The notes beneath the pieces were generated by a model. It was not told where the DNA came from, did no database searches, and was given only the letters and a program-made list of their open reading frames with translations. Source: Tidjanibacter sp. (GTDB lineage Bacteria; Bacteroidota; Bacteroidia; Bacteroidales; Rikenellaceae). Taken from it: DNA of 64,000 nt. The stretch is taken from contig JAFVSJ010000005.1 in assembly GCA_017503805.1 (NCBI GenBank), forward strand, positions 1 to 64,000, given 5' to 3'. Both the position numbers and the translations under genes were made by a program. Below are positions 24,545 to 33,611 of the stretch, in pieces. How positions within the stretch are numbered: the stretch's first letter is position 1; each line of letters starts with the position of its first letter.

Positions 24545-24637
24545 GAGGCAACCCGTTGTGCCCATCTCTCTACCGTTTTCAGATAAGGATGGACTACAAG
24601 CGGATTGCCTCTGTCGGGTAGTTTGATGTAGCCCGAC
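24545..24637. terminator. Two hairpins between convergent genes
   Basis: GAGGCAA (24545-24551) pairs with TTGCCTC (24605-24611). A second stem GTCGGG (24613-24618) pairs with CCCGAC (24632-24637). They fill the gap between yeiH and the leftward lipoprotein gene and probably terminate both, though neither has a clear T-run. Confidence 0.4.
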
Positions 24638-24654
24638 GGGTATTGGGAGGGGAG

Positions 24655-25263
24655 CTAATTGATCTCGACGATGGTTAGGTCGACATCCCAAAATGGTGCT
24701 GCGCACCTGCGGAGCATCTGTGCGATGACTACATCGTCGAGGCGTGAGTAGACTGCATCCCACACGAATTCCTGCATTGAGCCGTAGACCATATTGACCT
24801 TTTCTGCCAAACAGTTATAAAAGTCTTCTTGAGAAATTGCGCCCAACCCATCGGGAAGAATCTCTTGTCGGACTAATTCCTTGTAGGGAAATAGATGACG
24901 CAGGCGAGAGGGAGAGGCTTTTATTTCGGTGACAATTGTAGCGATGACCACTGTCTCGACACTATCGCCCACCATAGGCATCTCAATAAATTCCACATAG
25001 GAGGGATATTGATTTTCGAGCACATCGGTTACTCGATTTGCAAAGAGTGCAAATTCTTCTTCGGAGAGTGCGTTCAGATAGGCCAGCTCGCGCCATTCGC
25101 GTACCATTTCGCGTGTGGCTTTACGCTCCTCCTCGTTCCACTTTTTGTTTCCGGAGCAGGATGTTAACAGGAGTGTTGTGGCGATGAGTAGTGCTGAGAC
25201 TGCAAGGAGCACTCGTTTGAGCCGTCTGATTCTGATGCGGTGTGTTGTCGTGGTTTTTCTCAT
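24655..25263 (-). CDS. Lipoprotein of unknown function
   Basis: The 202 residues start with an unusually basic n-region (MRKTTTTHRIRIRRLKR), a hydrophobic stretch and a lipobox LLLTSC (Cys36). The mature part is mainly helical and acidic, with WNEEERKATREMVREWRELAYLNALSEEEF and FALFANRVTDVLENQYPSYVEF near the N-terminus. I do not recognise the family. The gene is the third of a leftward set (recQ, rsmA, this gene) separated from rsmA by 129 bases, so it may have its own promoter. No catalytic motif is visible. Confidence 0.65.
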   Translation of the reverse strand: MRKTTTTHRIRIRRLKRVLLAVSALLIATTLLLTSCSGNKKWNEEERKATREMVREWRELAYLNALSEEEFALFANRVTDVLENQYPSYVEFIEMPMVGDSVETVVIATIVTEIKASPSRLRHLFPYKELVRQEILPDGLGAISQEDFYNCLAEKVNMVYGSMQEFVWDAVYSRLDDVVIAQMLRRCAAPFWDVDLTIVEIN

Positions 25264-25392
25264 AGTGATGTAGGTTTTTGTTTACGGCTATTACCCCGCA
25301 AACACTGCGCCAAATATCCATCGTAGTGGAAATAAAAAGATAGCCCCACCATAGGCAGGGCTGATAGATAATTATCTGTATTGTCTCACGGG

Positions 25393-26238
25393 TTAGCCTA
25401 TGTGGCTCTCTACCCAATTGGTCAGTTCGATGTAGTCGGCCACTGAAAGGGCCTCGGCTCGCAGCGAGAAGAAGTGGTGCTCTTCACCACCAAAATCGCC
25501 AAAGATGGCACGTAGAGGTGTCTTGAGCATCTTGCGGCGCTGACTGAACGATGCTTTTACGACTTTGACGAAAAGCTCCTCATTACAACCCAACTCCTTT
25601 ACCGAATTGCGTGTCATTCTCACAACGGCGCTCTTAACCTTAGGAGGTGGGTTAAACACATTCTCGTGTACGGTGAAGAGATACTCGATGTCGTACCAAG
25701 CCTGCATCAACACACTCAAGATGCCGTAGTCACGGTTGCCTGCGGGCGAGGCAATTCTCAACGCCACCTCCCTCTGTACCATACCTACGACCTCGGGAAT
25801 CAAATCCTTGTAGTCGAGCACCTTGAAGAATATTTGCGAAGAAATATTGTAGGGGAAGTTGCCGATAACCTTTAGTCCGTCGGGGAACATCTCGCCGAGA
25901 GGAAGATTGAGAAAGTCGCCGTAGATGAGGCGAGGGGTGAATGCCGGGTAGTGGATGTGGAGATAGTCTACGCTCTCGCCATCAACCTCGGCACCCCACG
26001 TTTCGATGTCGGTGCGCTGTAACAGGAACTGAGTGAGCACGCCTGTGCCACATCCCACCTCGAGCACCCTGCCGCCACTACTCATAGCCTCGGCAATACT
26101 GCGTGCCACCCCCATATCGGTCAGAAAGTGCTGACCGAGAGCTTTCTTTGGGCGCACGTAGTTGGGGTCCTTGGGGTGAGTAGCTCCATTGCGATTTGGG
26201 TTTCTCTTCCCTCTATTGTCGTATCTTTTGTTTTGCAT
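25393..26238 (-). CDS. rsmA: 16S rRNA dimethyladenosine transferase (A1518/A1519)
   Basis: RsmA (KsgA) dimethylates the two adjacent adenines in the 3' terminal hairpin of 16S rRNA and acts as a late checkpoint in small-subunit assembly. The 281 residues have VRPKKALGQHFLTD, the SAM motif VLEVGCGTGVLTQFLL, the acidic ribose-binding AEVDGES, GDFLNL and the catalytic NFPYNISSQIFFKVL. VFNPPPKVKSAVV and ASFSQRRKMLKTPL are in the C-terminal half. The N-terminus has about 27 extra basic, Asn/Arg-rich residues (QNKRYDNRGKRNPNRNG), likely an rRNA-binding tail. It follows recQ by 36 bases. Confidence 0.96.
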   Translation of the reverse strand: MQNKRYDNRGKRNPNRNGATHPKDPNYVRPKKALGQHFLTDMGVARSIAEAMSSGGRVLEVGCGTGVLTQFLLQRTDIETWGAEVDGESVDYLHIHYPAFTPRLIYGDFLNLPLGEMFPDGLKVIGNFPYNISSQIFFKVLDYKDLIPEVVGMVQREVALRIASPAGNRDYGILSVLMQAWYDIEYLFTVHENVFNPPPKVKSAVVRMTRNSVKELGCNEELFVKVVKASFSQRRKMLKTPLRAIFGDFGGEEHHFFSLRAEALSVADYIELTNWVESHIG

Positions 26239-26274
26239 AGTGCTTGTTTTCTATTGGATAGGTAGGATTCTCTA

Positions 26275-28473
26275 TTAATGTCCCTGCTCACAGAGGAACT
26301 TGATGCGCACCAGACGTACCTCCTCCTCGGTGTAGTCGTCACCCAACTCGTCCATAGCCTCGTCGAGGCGGTCGGTCTCGGCATCCTCCTTGAAGTAGAG
26401 GTAGATGTCTTCGGCCTTGTCTTCGTCGACTACCTGGTCTATGTAGTAGCTGATGTCGAGTTTGGTGCCGGAGTTTACGATCGACTCGATCTCGGTGAGC
26501 AGATCCTCCATCTCGAGATTCTTGGCGTGGGCAATATCCTCAAAGTCCATCTTGCGGTCGATGCTCTGAATGATGAAGACCTTGTTGCCACTCTTGTTAC
26601 CAACACTCTTGACAACCATATCTTGCGGACGGATAATCTCTTTATCCTCCACGTAGGCCGCAATAAGTTTGATGAACTCGGCACCAAATTTCTTTGCCTT
26701 ACCAGCACCCACACCGCTGATGTTCTGCAACTCCTCGATGGTTATGGGATACTGGATAGCCATATCCTCCAGCGATGGGTCTTGGAAGATTACGAATGGC
26801 GGTAGGTTCTGTCGTGTGGCGACCTTCTTGCGCAAGTCTTTGAGCATAGCAAAGAGTTCCTCATCGGCTACGGCACCCTTACCTGCTGCTGCGGCTATCG
26901 CATCCTCGTCATCCTCATCGCTGTAGGTGTGGTCGAGGGTGACAGTGATGGGGTAGGGATGGTCGAGGTACTCGCTGCCTTTTTTGCTGAGCGAGAGCAG
27001 ACCGTAGTTCTCAATGTTTTTGTCAATGAAACCCTCGATGAGTCCCTTGCGAACGATGGCTCCCCAGAAACGCTCGTCGTGGTCGGAACCCACACCGAAG
27101 TTCTCCAACTTGTGGTGGCCATAGGACTTGACCATAGAGGTCGTTTTGCCCACCAAAACCGAAGCGAGGTAGTCGGCCTTAAACTTCGGACCTATGGTCT
27201 CAAGCATCTCGAGTGCAGTGACCATCTGATTTTGGGCATTGATTTTGGGCTTGGGAGCTATGCAGTTGTCGCACGAACCGCAGTTCTCCTCCGTATATTC
27301 CTCGCCGAAGTAGTGTAGCAGATTCTTGCGGCGGCACACCGAACTCTCGGCATAGACCACCGTCTCCATCAGCAGTAGTCGACCAATCTCCTGTTCGGCT
27401 ACGGGCTTACCCTGCATAAACTTCTCCAGTTTCTGGATGTCCTTGTAACTATAAAAGGTAATACACCTGCCTTCGCCACCGTCGCGACCTGCACGGCCGG
27501 TCTCCTGATAGTAACCCTCGAGACTCTTGGGAATGTCGTAGTGTATGACGTAGCGCACGTCGGGTTTGTCGATACCCATACCGAACGCTATGGTTGCAAC
27601 AATTACGTCCACATCCTCCATCAAGAACGCATCCTGATTGTTGGCCCTCGTGGCTCCATCCATACCTGCGTGGTAGGGGAGAGCGCGGATGCCGTTGGCC
27701 ACGAGCAACTCGGCAAGTTCCTCCACTTTCTTGCGTGAGAGGCAATAGATGATGCCGCTCTTACCAGGATTCTGCTTGATGTAGCGAATAATCTCTTTGT
27801 TGACATCCCTCTTGGGACGAATCTCGTAGTAGAGGTTGGGACGGTTGAACGACGATTTGAATACCTTGGCATCCATCATTCCGAGGTTCTTCTGAATGTC
27901 GAACTGCACTTTGGGTGTTGCTGTTGCCGTAAGGGCAATGATGGGGGCTCGGCCAATGTCGTTCACTATGGGGCGTATGCGCCTATACTCGGGGCGGAAA
28001 TCGTGGCCCCACTCCGAGATGCAGTGTGCCTCATCGATTGCGTAGAATGAAATCTTGATTTTGCGAAGGAAAGAGATATTCTCCTCTTTGGTGAGCGATT
28101 CGGGGGCGAAGTAGAGAAGCTTGGTTTTGCCTGCCAACACATCGTTTTTGACCTGCGTGATGGCGGCTTTGTTGAGCGAGGAGTTGAGGAAGTGGGCTAT
28201 GCCCTCCTCCATACTGAAGGTTCTCATTGCATCGACCTGATTCTTCATCAAGGCGATGAGGGGAGAGATGATGATAGCCACGCCATCCATCATCAACGCA
28301 GGCAGCTGGTAGCAGAGACTCTTGCCACCACCCGTAGGCATCAGCACAAACGTGTCGCCGCCGGCGAGAACGTTGCGAATGACCCCCTCTTGATTTCCTT
28401 TGAATGTAGTGAAGCCGAAATACTCCTTCAGCTTCGCCAAAAGTAGCTCACTACTGATAGTTTTTTCCTCCAT
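26275..28473 (-). CDS. recQ: RecQ DNA helicase (long form with HRDC domain)
   Basis: The 732-residue 3'-5' helicase starts at the ATG at 28473 ([20 protein letters not shown]). The 71 upstream open codons show no homology and overlap the divergent lptB promoter region. Motifs: [27 protein letters not shown] (Walker A), [44 protein letters not shown] and [13 protein letters not shown]. The zinc cysteines are in [25 protein letters not shown]. An HRDC domain (about 530-605, [17 protein letters not shown]) and a further acidic C-terminal region of about 100 residues follow. This is the canonical RecQ of the genome; the shorter paralogue is at 18935-20860. Confidence 0.95.
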   Translation of the reverse strand: MEEKTISSELLLAKLKEYFGFTTFKGNQEGVIRNVLAGGDTFVLMPTGGGKSLCYQLPALMMDGVAIIISPLIALMKNQVDAMRTFSMEEGIAHFLNSSLNKAAITQVKNDVLAGKTKLLYFAPESLTKEENISFLRKIKISFYAIDEAHCISEWGHDFRPEYRRIRPIVNDIGRAPIIALTATATPKVQFDIQKNLGMMDAKVFKSSFNRPNLYYEIRPKRDVNKEIIRYIKQNPGKSGIIYCLSRKKVEELAELLVANGIRALPYHAGMDGATRANNQDAFLMEDVDVIVATIAFGMGIDKPDVRYVIHYDIPKSLEGYYQETGRAGRDGGEGRCITFYSYKDIQKLEKFMQGKPVAEQEIGRLLLMETVVYAESSVCRRKNLLHYFGEEYTEENCGSCDNCIAPKPKINAQNQMVTALEMLETIGPKFKADYLASVLVGKTTSMVKSYGHHKLENFGVGSDHDERFWGAIVRKGLIEGFIDKNIENYGLLSLSKKGSEYLDHPYPITVTLDHTYSDEDDEDAIAAAAGKGAVADEELFAMLKDLRKKVATRQNLPPFVIFQDPSLEDMAIQYPITIEELQNISGVGAGKAKKFGAEFIKLIAAYVEDKEIIRPQDMVVKSVGNKSGNKVFIIQSIDRKMDFEDIAHAKNLEMEDLLTEIESIVNSGTKLDISYYIDQVVDEDKAEDIYLYFKEDAETDRLDEAMDELGDDYTEEEVRLVRIKFLCEQGH

Positions 28474-28532
28474 ACGAATCACTCTTTTCGCAAATTGCAA
28501 TACCAAGATAGTGATTTTTTCGGAAATTGGAG

Positions 28533-28540
28533 TAACTTTG
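28533..28540 (+). promoter_or_regulatory. -7 element for lptB
   Basis: TAACTTTG, 18 bases before the lptB start at 28559. Confidence 0.5.
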
Positions 28541-28558
28541 TCAAAAATTTTCCGAAAA

Positions 28559-29299
28559 ATGAAGTTGTACACCTCCGATTTAGTGAAGAAATACAAGAGC
28601 CGCACCGTCGTAAACCACGTTTCGATCGATGTGCAGCAGGGTGAGATTGTGGGCCTTTTGGGCCCTAATGGTGCCGGCAAGACCACTACCTTTTATATGA
28701 TAGTTGGACTTGTTAAACCCAACGGAGGCCGCATCTTCCTCGAGGACGAAGATGGTACTACAACCGAAATCACCAAGATGCCCGTCTATAAACGTGCCCA
28801 GATGGGTGTGGGCTACCTCGCACAGGAGGCCTCCGTCTTCCGCCAGCTCTCGGTGGAGGATAACCTGAGGGCGGTTCTGGAGATGACGGGCTACTCCAAG
28901 GAGTACCAACGCCAGAGGGTGGAGGAGCTGCTTGAGGAGTTCCGACTGCAGAAGGTGAGGAAGAATATGGGTATCCAACTCTCGGGTGGCGAGCGTAGAC
29001 GTACGGAGATTGCGAGGGCTGTGGCCATCAATCCCAAGTTTATCTTGCTCGATGAGCCCTTTGCGGGTGTGGATCCCATCGCTGTGGAGGATATCCAGAG
29101 CATCGTGCGCACGCTTAAAGATAAAAATATAGGTGTGATTATCACCGACCACAACGTTCACGAAACCCTCTCCATTACCGACCGCACCTACCTGCTCTTC
29201 GAGGGCAAGGTGCTCAAGGCCGGTAGCGCCGAGGATTTGGCCAACGATGAGGAGGTGCGCCGCGTCTACCTCGGCCAAGACTTTAAGCTCGATAGGTAA
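28559..29299 (+). CDS. lptB: LPS export ABC transporter ATP-binding protein
   Basis: LptB is the cytoplasmic ATPase of the LptB2FGC complex that extracts lipopolysaccharide from the inner membrane. The 246 residues contain Walker [11 protein letters not shown], the Q-loop in [20 protein letters not shown] (diagnostic of LptB), the signature LSGGERRR, Walker [17 protein letters not shown] and the H-loop [11 protein letters not shown] chose the start at 28559 ([12 protein letters not shown]); 53 upstream in-frame codons cross the promoter and part of the divergent recQ. No other lpt gene is adjacent. Confidence 0.95.
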   Translation: MKLYTSDLVKKYKSRTVVNHVSIDVQQGEIVGLLGPNGAGKTTTFYMIVGLVKPNGGRIFLEDEDGTTTEITKMPVYKRAQMGVGYLAQEASVFRQLSVEDNLRAVLEMTGYSKEYQRQRVEELLEEFRLQKVRKNMGIQLSGGERRRTEIARAVAINPKFILLDEPFAGVDPIAVEDIQSIVRTLKDKNIGVIITDHNVHETLSITDRTYLLFEGKVLKAGSAEDLANDEEVRRVYLGQDFKLDR

Positions 29300-29329
29300 T
29301 CCCGCATTTTAATATCTACGAGAGACACA

Positions 29330-29360
29330 AACCTACTGTTCCGCCTGGGATGGTGGGTTT
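29330..29360 (+). terminator. Possible terminator after lptB
   Basis: AAACCTAC (29329-29336) can pair with GTGGGTTT (29353-29360), with one wobble pair, followed by TG-rich sequence. Weak. Confidence 0.35.
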
Positions 29361-29405
29361 TGCGATGTTTAGGTGGATAAAAAAGCAGAAAAATTTGTGG
29401 CGAGT

Positions 29406-29435
29406 TTTGTGGTTTGAAAATTATTTGTATCTTTG
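29406..29435 (+). promoter_or_regulatory. Promoter of the rpsF-rpsR-rplI operon
   Basis: TTTG (29406-29409), 18 bases, TATCTTTG (29428-29435), giving a leader of about 38 bases before rpsF. Confidence 0.7.
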
Positions 29436-29478
29436 CGCCCGCATTTGGTATGCAAATAACTAATTAAACAAAAAAATT

Positions 29479-29874
29479 ATGAACAATTACGAAACCGTTT
29501 TCATTGCCACCCCCGTTCTCTCGGAGGCTCAGCTTGAGGAGCTGTTTGGCAAATTCCAAGGTGTCATCACCGAGAACGGCGGTCAGATCGTAAATGCAGA
29601 GGCTTGGGGTTTGAAAAAACTCGCTTATGCTATCCAGAAGAAGACCACCGGTTACTATTTCCTTATCGAGTTCACCGGCGAGGGCAACCTCATCGAGACT
29701 CTCGAGAAACAGTATCGTCGCGATGAGCGCGTGATCCGTTTCCTCTCGTTCCGTCAGGACAAACACGCAGTGGAGTACTCGATCAAACGCCGCAACAAAC
29801 TCGCAGGCAAAGTAAATGCTGAGGCTGTAGAGGCTGAGGCTAATGTTGAACCCGAAGTAGCAGAGGAGGCATAA
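29479..29874 (+). CDS. rpsF: 30S ribosomal protein S6
   Basis: S6 binds the central domain of 16S rRNA as a heterodimer with S18. The 131 residues begin [21 protein letters not shown] and contain [19 protein letters not shown] and [11 protein letters not shown], the family hallmarks. The C-terminus is an acidic tail ([15 protein letters not shown]), reminiscent of the modifiable Glu-rich end of E. coli S6. It is first in the classic rpsF-rpsR-rplI order; rpsR starts four bases after its stop. Confidence 0.97.
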   Translation: MNNYETVFIATPVLSEAQLEELFGKFQGVITENGGQIVNAEAWGLKKLAYAIQKKTTGYYFLIEFTGEGNLIETLEKQYRRDERVIRFLSFRQDKHAVEYSIKRRNKLAGKVNAEAVEAEANVEPEVAEEA

Positions 29875-29877
29875 ACT

Positions 29878-30156
29878 ATGGCAGCACCTGTAAAAAACGA
29901 TAGCGAAATCCGCTACCTCAACCCCGTTTCGGTTGACGTTAAAAAGAAAAAATATTGCCGTTTCAAAAAGAGCGGTATCAAGTACATCGACTATAAGGAT
30001 GGTGAGTTTCTGAAGAAATTCCTCAACGAGCAGGGTAAAATTCTTCCCCGTCGTCTGACCGGTACTTCGCAGAAATACCAGAAGAAAGTGGCTCAGGCCG
30101 TTAAACGCGCTCGCCACCTCGCAATTTTGCCATTCGTAACCGATATGATGAAATAA
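29878..30156 (+). CDS. rpsR: 30S ribosomal protein S18
   Basis: The 92-residue basic protein has the S18 core: [20 protein letters not shown], then [32 protein letters not shown], the most conserved part of the family. It pairs with S6 in the 30S platform. Only one Cys is left of the zinc-type motif, so it is the zinc-free form. It is the middle gene of the operon, 21 bases before rplI. Confidence 0.97.
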   Translation: MAAPVKNDSEIRYLNPVSVDVKKKKYCRFKKSGIKYIDYKDGEFLKKFLNEQGKILPRRLTGTSQKYQKKVAQAVKRARHLAILPFVTDMMK

Positions 30157-30177
30157 TTAGAGAAGGAGGACAAAATT

Positions 30178-30615
30178 ATGCAGGTAATTCTTATCAAAGA
30201 CGTAGAGAAATTGGGTTATGCTAACGATATCGTTGACGTAAAACCCGGATATGCAAACAACTTCCTTCTTCCCCAGGGCTACGCTAAAGTAGCTACTGAG
30301 TCGGCTAAGAAAGTTTTGGCAGAGAACATTCGCCAGAGGGCTCACAAAGAGGCTAAACTCCTCGCTGACGCTCAGGCACTCGCAGAGAAAATCGAGAACC
30401 TTCCCCTCACCCTCACCGCTAAAGCAGAGGAGGAGAAGATCTTCGGTAGCATCACTTCCGCTGACATCGCTGCAGCTTTGGCAGAGAAGGGTGTAGAGGT
30501 AGACCGCAAGGTTATCGCACTCGACGCTGTTAAAACCCTTGGCGAGTACGTGGCTACCGTTAAGCTCCACAGGGAGGTTAAAGCAACCGTTCACTTCTCG
30601 GTTGTAGCAGAGTAA
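30178..30615 (+). CDS. rplI: 50S ribosomal protein L9
   Basis: The 145-residue protein begins MQVILIKDVEKLGYANDIVDVKPGYANNFLLPQGYA, the N-terminal L9 domain that binds 23S rRNA near the L1 stalk. A long alanine-rich helix and a C-terminal domain follow (IFGSITSADIAAALAEKGVEVDRK, then VKLHREVKATVHFSVV). A good ribosome-binding site (GAAGGAGG) precedes the start, which is unusual for this genome. Confidence 0.97.
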   Translation: MQVILIKDVEKLGYANDIVDVKPGYANNFLLPQGYAKVATESAKKVLAENIRQRAHKEAKLLADAQALAEKIENLPLTLTAKAEEEKIFGSITSADIAAALAEKGVEVDRKVIALDAVKTLGEYVATVKLHREVKATVHFSVVAE

Positions 30616-30637
30616 TCTTTTTAATACAGACAAGACG

Positions 30638-30895
30638 ATGAAAAATAATATCCATCCTAAAAATTACCGTATCGTTGCATTCAAGGATATGTCCAACGAT
30701 CACGTTTTTCTCTGCCGTTCGGCAGTGAATACCAAAGAGACCTTGGAGGTGGACGGCGTTGAGTACCCCGTTTACAAAATGGAGATTTCGAACACTTCGC
30801 ACCCCTTCTACACCGGTAAGATGAAACTCGTTGATACCGCAGGTCGCGTTGATAAATTTATGCAGCGTTACGCTCGCTACAAAAAGACCAAATAA
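30638..30895 (+). CDS. rpmE2: 50S ribosomal protein L31, type B
   Basis: The 85 residues begin MKNNIHPKNYRIVAFKDMSND and contain EYPVYKMEISNTSHPFYTGKMKLVDTAGRVDKF. Absence of the CxxC zinc ligands and the length make it type B (zinc-independent) rather than type A L31. It follows rplI by 22 bases, so it is likely the last gene of the ribosomal operon, ahead of a strong terminator. Confidence 0.96.
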   Translation: MKNNIHPKNYRIVAFKDMSNDHVFLCRSAVNTKETLEVDGVEYPVYKMEISNTSHPFYTGKMKLVDTAGRVDKFMQRYARYKKTK

Positions 30896-30914
30896 TCACG
30901 ACGGTCTATTGGCT

Positions 30915-30953
30915 AAAGCGGATTCCACAGTTGTTGTGGAGTCCGCTTTTGTT
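30915..30953 (+). terminator. Terminator of the ribosomal protein operon
   Basis: AAAGCGGATTCCAC (30915-30928) pairs with GTGGAGTCCGCTTT (30936-30949), with one wobble pair, followed by T and G. Confidence 0.9.
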
Positions 30954-31010
30954 TTGGCTTATACTCGATTGAGGAAATGTCTAATGAGGGGTGCTCGATA
31001 GGGCACAAAG

Positions 31011-31045
31011 AAAAACTCCACCTGCATAGAGCAGATGGAGTTTTG
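31011..31045 (-). terminator. Terminator of the alkaline phosphatase gene
   Basis: AAAACTCCA (31012-31020) pairs with TGGAGTTTT (31036-31044), extended by CTGC with GCAG. On the minus strand it is followed by a T-run. Confidence 0.88.
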
Positions 31046-31071
31046 GTTCTGGTGGATTGCAGAGAGGGAGA

Positions 31072-32202
31072 TTACTCCTCGTAGTCGAGTCCAAGCAGTC
31101 GGCACATAATCTTGGGTAGGTCGGTATTGTCCAATACGCCGCTAAAGTTCTCTGCTCCTGTGCCATAGGCAAAGATGGGAACCATACCTCCTGTGTGGCC
31201 TCCGGTGGTCCAAGCAAAGTCTACCTCGAGGTCGTGAATGTCGAATTTGCGGTTGCCGTTGACAATGGTCAGGCCGCCCGTTTCGTGGTCGGCAGTCACT
31301 ACCACGAGGGTGCCGGGGTGTTCGTCGGCATAGTCGAAGGCTACATTCACGGCAGCGTCGAAGTCGTAAATCTCCGCCAACATACCCTCCAAATCGTGCC
31401 CGTGGGCCTTGCCGTCAATCTGCGAGCCCTCGACCATCAGGAAGAATCCGCTGTCGCTCTTCTGGGCATTATTGGTGAGAATCTCGAGCGCTTTGGCTGT
31501 GGCGTTGGGCAGAAAGTCGCCTCTACCGTGGAGGTAGGAGGGGGTGGAGTCCTCGGTGGGAAGTACTACTACCTTGCCACTTTCAACTGCCTCAATCTCT
31601 GCAAGTTCTTTGGCGACTACATAGCCGCGTGCCGAGAGTGTGTCGAGCAGATTTCTACCATCGCCACGCTGGTCGAAGCGCTTGCTGCCGCCACCGATAA
31701 TTACATCGACCTCATTGCTGATGTAATATGTTGCAATGTCGTCTTCCCAATGGCGATTGGGGACGTGGCCCACGAAAGTGGCAGGAGTGGCATTGGTCAC
31801 GGGGTAGGTCACGACTATGCCTGTGGGCATACCTGCGAGCTCGGCGCGTTCACGAATCGAGGGATGTGCTACGCTGTCGGGAGTCATACCTATCATACCG
31901 TTGTTGGTTTTGTGACCTGTAGCGAGTGCGGTGCCTGCGGCAGCAGAGTCGGTGACGCGGCTATTGGCCGAATTTGTCTTGCAGAGGCCCACATAGTCGG
32001 CCCTCTCCATATTGAGGGGCTTGTAGTCCTTGGCAATCTGGGCGGCAGAGATGTGTGCCACGCCCATACCGTCACCAACCATATATATAATATTGGTAAC
32101 CTTCTCTTCCCGCTTGTCAAACTTCACTAAAACAAGGAGGCAGAGGACTACCAAAAGGGTGATTCGTAGGAGTGTGCGGAGTGTTTTTGGGTGTTTTTTC
32201 AT
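31072..32202 (-). CDS. Alkaline phosphatase (PhoA superfamily)
   Basis: The enzyme hydrolyses phosphomonoesters in the periplasm. The 376-residue protein has an N-terminal hydrophobic helix (about residues 10-26) that is either an uncleaved anchor or a signal peptide. Active-site segments are all present: IIYMVGDGMGVAH (metal-binding Asp), VTDSAAAGTALATG (nucleophile Ser), MVEGSQIDGKAHGHD, VVTADHETGG and TTGGHTG. It is shorter than E. coli PhoA and resembles the compact Bacteroidetes form. Minus-strand TATCTTTG lies upstream. I see no Pho-box-like repeats. Confidence 0.93.
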   Translation of the reverse strand: MKKHPKTLRTLLRITLLVVLCLLVLVKFDKREEKVTNIIYMVGDGMGVAHISAAQIAKDYKPLNMERADYVGLCKTNSANSRVTDSAAAGTALATGHKTNNGMIGMTPDSVAHPSIRERAELAGMPTGIVVTYPVTNATPATFVGHVPNRHWEDDIATYYISNEVDVIIGGGSKRFDQRGDGRNLLDTLSARGYVVAKELAEIEAVESGKVVVLPTEDSTPSYLHGRGDFLPNATAKALEILTNNAQKSDSGFFLMVEGSQIDGKAHGHDLEGMLAEIYDFDAAVNVAFDYADEHPGTLVVVTADHETGGLTIVNGNRKFDIHDLEVDFAWTTGGHTGGMVPIFAYGTGAENFSGVLDNTDLPKIMCRLLGLDYEE

Positions 32203-32248
32203 AGTCGCTATGTGGTGATAGTGGTTTTGTAGTGGATAATTACTACTA

Positions 32249-32256
32249 CAAAGATA
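32249..32256 (-). promoter_or_regulatory. -7 element for the alkaline phosphatase gene
   Basis: Minus-strand TATCTTTG, 47 bases before the start. A minus-strand TTTG lies at 32279-32282, 22 bases away, slightly wide. Confidence 0.5.
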
Positions 32257-32320
32257 ATATTTTTGAGTTCTCGTTATGCAAATTGTTGTCGTAAAAGGTG
32301 ATAATTATGTCAAATATGTG

Positions 32321-32328
32321 TAACTTTG
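32321..32328 (+). promoter_or_regulatory. -7 element of the RND efflux operon
   Basis: TAACTTTG, about 105 bases before the adaptor gene. It abuts a perfect inverted repeat at the expected transcription start. Confidence 0.5.
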
Positions 32329-32340
32329 CACCAATGGTGC
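32328..32340. promoter_or_regulatory. Inverted repeat at the efflux operon start site (possible operator)
   Basis: GCACCA-A-TGGTGC is a perfect six-base palindrome around one central base. It begins at the last base of the -7 element and covers the predicted start of transcription. Confidence 0.4.
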
Positions 32341-32433
32341 AAACAAAATAGCTGCCCCAAAGCAGTCAAAATATGACATTACAAACCCGAACAACCTACA
32401 TTAAGATATAAGTAATCCAAAAAATATCCATAG

Positions 32434-33597
32434 ATGAAAAGAGCTATTATTATTCTTGCGAGCCTTCTTGCGCTCGTTTCCTGCAAAGAGGCTCCCAAGC
32501 AGCAGTCCTCGCGCGAACGTATCTACAAAACTATGGTTGTGGAGGCAGCCGATAGGGTGCTCACGACCGGATATGCAGCCACTATTAGCGGCTGTCAGAC
32601 CGTGGAGATTCGTCCGCAGGTGAGCGGTATGATTACCGACATCCTTATCAATGAGGGCGATCTGGTAAGCAAAGGTCAGGTGCTGTTTGTAATCGACCAG
32701 ACTCCTTACAAAGCTGCATACGAAATTGCACAGGCTAATGTGAAGAGTGCCGAGGCAAGTCTCTCAACTGCACAACTTATTCTCGATAGTAATAAGGAGT
32801 TGTTTGAGCAGGGGGTAGTTTCGGAATTTGACCTGATGACCTCTCGCAATGACCTCGTAGAGGCAGAGGCGCGATTGGCTCTCGCACAAGCAGAGGAGAC
32901 CAATGCTACCAATAACCTCTCCTATACAGAGGTGCGCTCACCTGTGGATGGTGTGGCAAGTATGATTCCCTATCGTGTGGGTGCGCTTGTGAGCAGTAAT
33001 ATTGCAACCCCTCTGGTTACCGTTGCCGACGACAGCGAAGTCTACGCCTATTTCTCTATGGCAGAAAATACTATGCTCGACCTTATTCAAGAATATGGCT
33101 CGCTGAAGGAGGCAATCCGCCTGATGCCCGAGGTGGAACTTATTATGAGCAATGGTAAGACATACGGCCGCAAGGGGCGCATCAATGCAGTGAGCGGTAC
33201 CATTAGTGCCACTACGGGTGCAGTCAGTCTTCGTGCCAGCTTCCCCAATCGCAGCCGATTGTTGCGCGATGGTGGTAGCGGTAAGGTGGTGATTCCTCAG
33301 GTGATGAAAAATAGTATAGTGATTCCTCAAAGTGCCACTTTTGAGTTGCAAGAAAAGGTGTTTGTCTACAAAGTTGTGGATGGAATCGCGGTGTCGGAAG
33401 GTATCGAGGTGTTGCCACAAAATAATGGTGTAGAGTATATTGTGGTTTCTGGTCTTGAGGTTGGCGATGTGATTATCGCCGAGGGTGCAGGCCTTGTACG
33501 CGAGGGTGCAGTAGTTAAGACCGAGGCTGATTTGGTTGCTGAAACTACTGCCGAGGAGAGCGCCAAAGAGGAGAACATAGTTGAAGAGGCAGAGTAG
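32434..33597 (+). CDS. RND efflux periplasmic adaptor, lipoprotein (MexA/AcrA-like)
   Basis: The 387-residue membrane-fusion protein bridges the inner-membrane pump and the outer-membrane channel. It begins with a short lipoprotein signal (MKRAIIILASLLALVSC, Cys17). Then come a barrel-sandwich half (SGCQTVEIRPQVSGMITDILINEGDLVSKGQVLFVID), a helical hairpin (about 95-150, SAEASLSTAQLILDSNKELFEQGVVSEFDLMTSRNDL), the second lipoyl half (TEVRSPVDGVASM) and beta-barrel and membrane-proximal domains. The acidic C-terminal tail (EESAKEENIVEEAE) is unusual but harmless-looking. It is the first gene of the efflux operon, 14 bases before the pump gene. Confidence 0.94.
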   Translation: MKRAIIILASLLALVSCKEAPKQQSSRERIYKTMVVEAADRVLTTGYAATISGCQTVEIRPQVSGMITDILINEGDLVSKGQVLFVIDQTPYKAAYEIAQANVKSAEASLSTAQLILDSNKELFEQGVVSEFDLMTSRNDLVEAEARLALAQAEETNATNNLSYTEVRSPVDGVASMIPYRVGALVSSNIATPLVTVADDSEVYAYFSMAENTMLDLIQEYGSLKEAIRLMPEVELIMSNGKTYGRKGRINAVSGTISATTGAVSLRASFPNRSRLLRDGGSGKVVIPQVMKNSIVIPQSATFELQEKVFVYKVVDGIAVSEGIEVLPQNNGVEYIVVSGLEVGDVIIAEGAGLVREGAVVKTEADLVAETTAEESAKEENIVEEAE

Positions 33598-33611
33598 AGG
33601 AGGGACGGAGT

